In this document: piece by piece, positions 5,971-9,810 of the stretch | Layout: the number at the start of each line of letters is the position of its first letter | Position numbering within the stretch: position 1 is the first letter of the stretch | NCBI GenBank assembly: GCA_946482565.1 | Contig: CAMLSB010000060.1 | Location: 1-9,810 of the forward strand | Direction of reading: 5' to 3' | DNA: 9,810 bases | Source of the DNA: an uncultured Lysobacteraceae bacterium | GTDB taxonomy: Bacteria; Pseudomonadota; Gammaproteobacteria; Xanthomonadales; Xanthomonadaceae | The notes under the pieces: generated by a model | Told to the model about the DNA's origin: nothing | The model's input: the letters and a program-made list of their open reading frames with translations, nothing else | Databases searched by the model: none | Position numbers and translations under genes: made by a program

Positions 5971-6046
5971 TGGTGCCGGCACCCGGATTCGAACTGGGGA
6001 CCTACCGCTTACAAGGCGGTTGCTCTACCAACTGAGCTATGCCGGC
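5971..6046 (-). tRNA. tRNA-Thr (anticodon TGT)
   Basis: The minus-strand sequence folds into a full 76-base cloverleaf with an encoded CCA end. The acceptor stem is GCCGGCA/TGCCGGC, the D arm is GCTC-AGTTGGTA-GAGC, the anticodon stem is ACCGC/GCGGT with loop CTTGTAA, and the variable loop is AGGTC. The T loop is TTCGAAT. The anticodon TGT lies at 6011-6013 and reads ACA (and other ACN) threonine codons. One oddity: the T stem CCCAG/CCGGG contains an A-C mismatch at positions 52-62, where a pair is expected. The 5' end overlaps the last ten bases of the SPOR-domain gene, whose TAG stop is formed by tRNA bases 8-10. The tRNA is therefore probably cut from a longer birA-coaX-SPOR transcript. Confidence 0.96.
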
Positions 6047-6597
6047 GTGGCTGGCGGGATTCTAGCGCACCGCGCCGGGAAGCCCGACGCGCGCAAGGCC
6101 GCGGTCCTGCGCCGTGCGGCCTCTTCGCTGCCATAGCGGCCGAGCGCGATGGTGTTGGCGTCGGCGCCGTCGCGCACGACCAGGTAGTCGCTGAAACCGG
6201 CTTCGCCGATGCGCGTGGCGGTGGCCTGCGCGGCCTCCGCCGTGGGCAGGCGGGGCAGCCAGACGCGCCATGCGGTCGCGGGGCCGGCGCCCCCTTCGCA
6301 AGACGTCGCGTCACTGGCGGTCGTTGGCTGCGCGGCATCAGGCGCGGCAGTGGCCGCAACTGCCGGCGGCGCTACGGGCGTCGATGCGGGCGTCGTTGCA
6401 GGCGCCGCGCGCATGGCGACAGAGTCCGCGGCCAAGGCCTGCGCGGCCGGCGACGATTCCGCCACGAGGTGCAGCCGCGCAGCGCCGGCCGGCGTTTCGA
6501 CGGGCACGTCGGCCGGTGGCGACGCATGCAGCCACCACCAGGCGGCGGTGCCGAGGTTGAGGACGACGAGCAGGACGATCGCGGCGCGCTGGAGCAT
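6037..6597 (-). CDS. SPOR-domain membrane protein
   Basis: The 186-residue product has a single N-terminal membrane segment (about residues 5-23, ending in AAWWWLHA), a long Ala/Pro/Thr-rich linker (about 26-104), and a C-terminal domain at about 107-181. That domain follows the SPOR fold pattern: WRVWLPRLPTAEAAQATATRI, GFSDYLVVRDG, TIALGRYGSEEAARRRTAAL. SPOR domains bind denuded peptidoglycan glycan strands, often at the septum, so a periplasmic role at the cell wall, anchored in the inner membrane, is the reasonable guess. Two cysteines (C100, C177) could form a disulfide. The ATG at 6597 lies 9 bases after the coaX stop; no strong Shine-Dalgarno is seen. The gene's TAG (6039-6037) lies inside tRNA-Thr. 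Third gene of the birA-coaX unit, an order I associate with xanthomonads. Confidence 0.85.
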   Translation of the reverse strand: MLQRAAIVLLVVLNLGTAAWWWLHASPPADVPVETPAGAARLHLVAESSPAAQALAADSVAMRAAPATTPASTPVAPPAVAATAAPDAAQPTTASDATSCEGGAGPATAWRVWLPRLPTAEAAQATATRIGEAGFSDYLVVRDGADANTIALGRYGSEEAARRRTAALRASGFPARCARIPPATPA

Positions 6598-6606
6598 GCG
6601 TGGATT

Positions 6607-7344
6607 CTATGCGGACGCGCGCGCCCGGTGCGCGAGGCCTTCGAGGACCAGTGCCGGGGCGTGCACCGCGCCGGGCAGCCGCCGCAGCAGCGCGGGGGCA
6701 CCGCCGCCATGCACCAGCAGTACCGGCGCGCGTCCCGTTCGAGCGACGGCCGCCTCCACGCTCTGCGCCACCAGCGCCAGCGCGGCGCCCTCGCAGCCGG
6801 AGGCGAGCGCGTCGTCGGTGTCGTCCGCGAATTCGGTGCAGGTGCCGCCCGTTTCGGGCAGCATCGGCACGCGCGCATGCAGCGCGGCGCGCATCAGCGC
6901 CGGCGACGGCGCGATGCGCCCGCCGAGATGGCGGCCGCCGTCGAGCAGGTCCACCGTCAGCGCGGTGCCCACGCCGACCACGAGCGAGACCGCCGTGGCA
7001 TCGCGCGCGTGCGCGCCGAGCAGCGCGAGGAAGCGATCCACGCCGAGGCGCGAGGGTTCCGCGTAAGCGATCGACACGCCGCCCCACGCCGCCTGCGTGC
7101 GCGCGAGATGCACCTGGCTGCCGCGCGCCGCGAGCGCTTCGAGCAACGCGTCGCGCAGGGTCGGCGCGGCGACGCTCGCCACCCACGCGATATCGCAGTG
7201 CGCGGGCAGGCGCATTTCCCAGCCATGTTCGAATGCGGCGCCGTCGTGGCCGAGCGCGTGCACGGCGCCAAGGCTGCCGCCGGCATGCATCGACGCGAAC
7301 TTCAGCCGGCTGTTGCCGAGATCGAACAGCCATGTCGCGCTCAT
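6607..7344 (-). CDS. coaX: type III pantothenate kinase
   Basis: CoaX phosphorylates pantothenate with ATP, the first step of coenzyme A synthesis. It belongs to the type III family, unrelated in fold detail to CoaA. The 245 residues match the family length. Visible motifs are the phosphate-binding FDLGNSRLKF (D8 to N11), the PSRLGVDRFLALLGA block with D103 as the likely catalytic acid, GVGTALTVDLLDGGRHLGGRI (125-143), and SGCEGAALALV near residue 182. The usual Asp or Ser just before G-T-A is replaced by G-V-G. The start is ATG 7344, which overlaps the birA stop as ATGA, so translation is coupled to birA. The reading frame stays open far upstream through birA, but that is antisense-free shadow in another frame; the ATG fits the family N-terminus exactly. 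BirA and CoaX side by side pair two cofactor functions. Confidence 0.95.
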   Translation of the reverse strand: MSATWLFDLGNSRLKFASMHAGGSLGAVHALGHDGAAFEHGWEMRLPAHCDIAWVASVAAPTLRDALLEALAARGSQVHLARTQAAWGGVSIAYAEPSRLGVDRFLALLGAHARDATAVSLVVGVGTALTVDLLDGGRHLGGRIAPSPALMRAALHARVPMLPETGGTCTEFADDTDDALASGCEGAALALVAQSVEAAVARTGRAPVLLVHGGGAPALLRRLPGAVHAPALVLEGLAHRARASA

Positions 7345-8327
7345 GCAGGCCTCACGCTGACGTCGCCCGCATGCACCGCGAAGATCGCGCCGTCGTCGCC
7401 GCGTACCCGCAGCGAACCGTCCGCGCCGAGCCCGCACGCGATGCCGTCGCGCACCGCGTCGGCGCCATGCACGCGCACCGGTCGCGCTGCCAGCGCGTCG
7501 AGTTGCGCGTAACGCGGCAGGAACGCCGCCAGGCCTTCCGCATCGAAGGCATCGAACGCAGGCAGCCAGCGATCGAGCAGCGCCGCGACCACGTCGTTGC
7601 GCGAGGGCGCGACGCCGCCCGCGAGTCCCGCGAGGTCCCCCCACGGCTGGTCGATCGCCGCGGCGTGCGCGGCCGGCATCGCCACGTTGAGCCCGAAGCC
7701 CACCACCGCCCGCGCCGGGCCGCCGCCCTCGCCACCGCCCTCGACCAGCAGCCCGCCGATCTTGCGCAACCCGCCTTCGGGGCCGGCGACGACAAGATCG
7801 TTCGGCCACTTCAGCCGCACATCGTCGAAGCCCAGATCCTGCAGCGCTTCCGCCGCAGCCACGCCCGCCACCAGGCTCAGCCCGGCCAGGCGCGCCAGGC
7901 CGCCGCCGAAACGGCGCGCCAGCGACAGGTAGATGTTGGCTGCCAGGGGCGACGCCCAGGCCCGCCCGCGCCGGCCGCGACCGCCGGTCTGGCGCTCGGC
8001 GAGGAGCACCGAGGCGCCGCTCGCCGGCGTCTCCCGCGCCAGCAGCGCCGAATTCGTCGAATCGATGGTCCAGGCCACCTCGAGCGCGGCCAGTCCCGTG
8101 CGCGACGCGGGAGCCATCGCCGTCCGGATCGCGTCCGGATCCAGCAGCACCAGCGGCTGCTCCAGGGCATAGCCGCGGCCGGGCCGGACCGCGATCCCCA
8201 CCCCGGCGGCGCGCAGCGCCTCGATGTGCTTCCACACCGCCGTCCGGGTCTGGCCGGCCTCGCGCGCCAGTTCGGCCCCGCTCACCGGGCCGGAAGCCAG
8301 GCGCGCGAGCAGGTCGCGTTCGTTCAT
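7341..8327 (-). CDS. birA: biotin-protein ligase with N-terminal DNA-binding domain
   Basis: BirA activates biotin to biotinyl-AMP and attaches it to the biotin carrier protein of acetyl-CoA carboxylase and other carboxylases. Of the 328 residues, about 1-60 form a winged helix-turn-helix (ELAREAGQTRTAVWKHIEALRAAGVGI, ending in the wing RPGRGYAL), so a repressor role as in E. coli BirA is possible. The catalytic part shows DSTN (89-92), the biotin/AMP loop GRGRRGR (116-122), KWPND (173-177), KIGGLLVE (189-196) and GFGLNV (210-215). A small C-terminal SH3-like domain ends the protein. ATG 8327 is chosen because it begins just before the helix-turn-helix; an in-frame ATG at 8408 would add 27 unrelated-looking residues. 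No clear Shine-Dalgarno precedes 8327. It is the first gene of the birA-coaX-SPOR-tRNA unit; its upstream gap is shared with a divergent gene. Confidence 0.95.
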   Translation of the reverse strand: MNERDLLARLASGPVSGAELAREAGQTRTAVWKHIEALRAAGVGIAVRPGRGYALEQPLVLLDPDAIRTAMAPASRTGLAALEVAWTIDSTNSALLARETPASGASVLLAERQTGGRGRRGRAWASPLAANIYLSLARRFGGGLARLAGLSLVAGVAAAEALQDLGFDDVRLKWPNDLVVAGPEGGLRKIGGLLVEGGGEGGGPARAVVGFGLNVAMPAAHAAAIDQPWGDLAGLAGGVAPSRNDVVAALLDRWLPAFDAFDAEGLAAFLPRYAQLDALAARPVRVHGADAVRDGIACGLGADGSLRVRGDDGAIFAVHAGDVSVRPA

Positions 8328-8383
8328 GGGGAAAAGGCGCGTTGCGGCACCGCCGCAGTCTGCCGGAACGTCCCCCGGTTGTC

Positions 8384-8398
8384 TGCTGCAAAGCAGCA
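8384..8398. repeat. short inverted repeat in the birA upstream region
   Basis: TGCTGC (8384-8389) and GCAGCA (8393-8398) flank AAA, a perfect 6-bp hairpin or palindromic site about 57 bases before the birA ATG. It lies between birA and the divergent promoter at 8430-8438. It could be an operator or a leader hairpin; it does not match the E. coli BirA operator, and nothing in the sequence decides its role. Confidence 0.3.
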
Positions 8399-8429
8399 TT
8401 GCAACCATCGGTCTTCACGCCGCATCGAC

Positions 8430-8438
8430 TGTTATAGT
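8430..8438 (+). promoter_or_regulatory. extended -10 promoter for the exported-protein/MtfA-like genes
   Basis: TG-T-TATAGT (TG at 8430-8431, hexamer 8433-8438) is an extended -10 element with five of six bases matching TATAAT. The -35 region is poor, as is usual for extended -10 promoters. A start point near 8445 would give a leader of about 38 bases to the ATG at 8483. It stands out in otherwise very GC-rich DNA. Confidence 0.55.
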
Positions 8439-8482
8439 GCGGGACCGCTTCCGGCCCCGTGCATCCCTCCAGGATCGCCGCC

Positions 8483-8809
8483 ATGAACGCATTGCGACAT
8501 GCCCCCGCCCTGCTTGCCCTGTGCCTGCTCTCGTCAGCAGCAGCCGCGGCGAGCGCGGGCACCCGCGAACCGCGCATGCACGGCCCCGGCGGCGACGGCG
8601 GCGAATGCACCCAGGCCGACGCCGGCACCGCGCCCGACGCGGCGCCCGACGCGACCACCACCACGGCCAAGCCCGGCACCACGCCCGCGGTGAAGCCGCC
8701 GGCGGCGACGCACATCAAGCCCGCGATCACCGTGCGCGGCGGCAGCGACGACGGCAGCAGCGTGCACGCGCCGCGCTGGCACAGCTTCCTGCCGGGCATG
8801 TTCCGCTGA
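8483..8809 (+). CDS. small exported low-complexity protein of unknown function
   Basis: The protein has 108 residues from ATG 8483, with AGGA about 8 bases upstream. Residues 1-24 are a Sec signal peptide (MNALRHAPALLALCLLSS, then an Ala run with several A-x-A sites). The mature part is mostly low complexity: GPGGDGGEC, then an Asp/Ala/Pro/Thr stretch (APDAAPDATTTTAKPGTTP), and it ends in an ordered-looking tail APRWHSFLPGMFR. A 12-base unit is repeated in tandem at 8630-8653 and encodes APDA twice. One Cys lies in the mature region. There is no lipobox, so it is periplasmic or secreted. I do not know a function. It has a good promoter (8430-8438) and lies 13 bases before the MtfA-like gene, with which it is probably co-transcribed. 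An in-frame ATG at 8459 would add 8 residues ahead of the signal peptide and is less likely. Confidence 0.75.
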   Translation: MNALRHAPALLALCLLSSAAAAASAGTREPRMHGPGGDGGECTQADAGTAPDAAPDATTTTAKPGTTPAVKPPAATHIKPAITVRGGSDDGSSVHAPRWHSFLPGMFR

Positions 8810-8822
8810 GCGCAAGGCGGCG

Positions 8823-9584
8823 TTGGCACCACTGACGTCATGGCTGCGGCGCCTGCGCCGCACTCCCGAACCCATCGATCCTGCCCTGTGGCGCGAAGCC
8901 CGCACGGCGCTGCCGTGGCTGCGCAGCCTGGCACCCGACGCCGACGCCGCGCTCGCAGCGCTCGCCGCCGGCTTCCTGCAGCGCAAGACGATCACCCCGC
9001 TCGCCGGCCTCGAACTCGCGGAGATCGATCGCGTGCGGCTCGCCGCGCTGTGCTGCCTCCCGCTGCTGGGTTTCGGCGCCGAAGGCCTGCACGGCTGGTC
9101 GCAGCTGCTGGTGTACCCGGACGCGTTCCGCGTCGACCGCAGCCACGTCGATGCCGCCGGCGTGATGCACGAAGGGCAGGACGAGCTGATCGGCGAAGCC
9201 TGGGACGCGGGCCCGCTGGTGCTGTCGTGGGCCGACGTGCAGGCCGACATCGCCGATCCATGGAGCGGCTTCTGCGTCGCCGTCCACGAAATGGCGCACA
9301 AGCTCGATGCGCTCGATGGCGCGCTCGACGGCACGCCGCCGTTGCCGCGCGCATGGCAGCGCGAATGGGCCGGCGATTTCCAGCGCGCCTACGATGCGTT
9401 CGCGCGCGACGTGGATCGCGGGCGGCGCGTGGCGATCGACGACTACGCAGCGGAGTCGCCGGAGGAATTCTTCGCGGTGTGCAGCGAGTACCACTTCAGC
9501 GCGCCGAAGCGCCTCGAGCGCGCGATGCCCGCCGTCGCCGCCCACCTCGCCCGCCTCTACGCCTTCCGCCCGGCGGCTTCGTAA
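8823..9584 (+). CDS. mtfA: MtfA-like zinc metallopeptidase (M90 family), TTG start
   Basis: The 253-residue protein matches the MtfA/M90 family. The zinc site HEMAH has H155, E156 and H159 and is followed by KLDALDG, as in the family; the third ligand is expected in SPEEFFAVCSEYHF (E214 or E215). The segment LLVYPDAFRV, the GEAWDAGPLVLSWADV block and YAAESPEEFF are also typical. In E. coli MtfA binds the glucose repressor Mlc and thereby affects ptsG, and it has aminopeptidase activity; a Mlc partner in this organism is not known, so only the peptidase assignment is firm. No ATG exists in frame near the N-terminus; TTG 8823 is preceded by AAGG (8814-8817) at five bases, which makes it the best start. 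It follows the small exported-protein gene by 13 bases. No signal peptide is present, so it should be cytosolic. Length agrees with the family. Confidence 0.9.
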   Translation: MAPLTSWLRRLRRTPEPIDPALWREARTALPWLRSLAPDADAALAALAAGFLQRKTITPLAGLELAEIDRVRLAALCCLPLLGFGAEGLHGWSQLLVYPDAFRVDRSHVDAAGVMHEGQDELIGEAWDAGPLVLSWADVQADIADPWSGFCVAVHEMAHKLDALDGALDGTPPLPRAWQREWAGDFQRAYDAFARDVDRGRRVAIDDYAAESPEEFFAVCSEYHFSAPKRLERAMPAVAAHLARLYAFRPAAS

Positions 9585-9624
9585 GCCGGGTTCGTCGCTT
9601 CGGGGCTGGGCGACGCGCGCTTCC

Positions 9625-9721
9625 CCGCTTCGAGTGGGAAGAGCAAGAGCAACATCCGGGCGGCTCACGCGTGCAAATACCCAACGGCTTCGGTAGCTGC
9701 TTTTGCTCTCCATCGAAGCGG
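9625..9721. repeat. imperfect long inverted repeat in the non-coding tail
   Basis: Left arm 9625-9651 and right arm 9698-9721 are inverted copies. CCGCTTCGA (9625-9633) pairs with TCGAAGCGG (9713-9721), and AGAGCAAGAGCA (9640-9651) pairs with TGCTTTTGCTCT (9698-9709) with one G-T wobble; a short bulge separates the two blocks. The structure starts 41 bases after the mtfA-like stop. It may act as a transcript-end structure or be part of an interspersed element. Confidence 0.6.
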
Positions 9722-9810
9722 TGGGAGGCGACGTGCGGGGGCGGTGGATGCGTGCGGGGACTTCCGGGGGCGTCGGCGCCATGGATGGCGCCGAAGAGCC
9801 TACATGGACG
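9722..9810. repeat. left part of a probable interspersed intergenic repeat element
   Basis: This G-rich segment holds no convincing gene. It contains a perfect 10-bp inverted repeat with a 2-base centre, TCGGCGCCAT-GG-ATGGCGCCGA (9773-9794), preceded by GGGGACTTCCGGGGGCG and followed by AGAGCCTACATGGACG up to the window end. The wording closely resembles, from memory, intergenic repeats spread through Lysobacter and related genomes. That resemblance cannot be confirmed here, and the right boundary is outside the window. Confidence 0.45.

Noticed and set aside
6600..8486. 628-codon plus-strand open frame opposite coaX and birA
   Set aside because: Arg/Ala-rich shadow typical of high-GC DNA; both opposite genes have full family motifs.
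7345..8934. Upstream extension of the coaX frame through birA to 8934
   Set aside because: The family N-terminus begins exactly at ATG 7344 and the extension is a shadow of birA and of the divergent genes.
1..9810. CRISPR array, prophage, insertion sequence, toxin-antitoxin or defence genes
   Set aside because: No repeat-spacer pattern, transposase, integrase or related motif was seen on either strand; the window is mostly housekeeping genes.

Overview
The window is GC-rich chromosomal DNA from a gammaproteobacterium, most likely of the Xanthomonadaceae (Lysobacter/Luteimonas/Xanthomonas side). This rests on three things: the birA-coaX-SPOR-tRNA-Thr order, the C-terminally extended tryptophanyl-tRNA synthetase, and a GC-rich inverted-repeat element at the right edge that resembles intergenic repeats I recall from Lysobacter-type genomes. 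The assignment is from recognition, not from a search.

Layout. (1) 1-1740, plus strand: the 3' end of a 2-oxoacid dehydrogenase E1-beta gene and a complete E2 acyltransferase gene. No E3 gene follows; a hairpin with an A/T tract separates this unit from the convergent trpS unit. (2) 1768-3410, minus strand: trpS, start/stop-coupled (ATGA) to a small three-helix membrane protein. TrpS carries an Ala-rich linker and an extra C-terminal domain resembling DUF1508/YegP. (3) 3492-4292, plus strand: an exported protein of unknown function, divergent from trpS. (4) 4328-4862, minus strand: a CsbD-family stress protein and an entericidin-like lipoprotein with its own strong terminator. (5) 5003-8327, minus strand: birA, coaX (ATGA overlap), a SPOR-domain membrane protein, tRNA-Thr(TGT) and an arginase, all in one direction and closely packed. 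(6) 8483-9584, plus strand: a small exported low-complexity protein and an MtfA-like M90 zinc peptidase that appears to start at TTG. (7) 9585-9810: a non-coding tail with inverted repeats, cut by the window end.

How it works together. Most of the window is housekeeping metabolism: acyl-CoA formation by the E1/E2 complex, Trp-tRNA charging, biotin-protein ligation, CoA synthesis and arginine breakdown. The CsbD and entericidin-type genes suggest envelope or general stress response. I see no mobile element, CRISPR array, phage gene or defence island, and no evidence of a new multi-gene system.

The points most worth a second look are local. The SPOR gene borrows its stop codon from tRNA nucleotides 8-10. 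That tRNA has an A-C mismatch in its T stem. TrpS has an appended YegP-like domain, and its transcript may be leaderless. The right end holds a repeat element.
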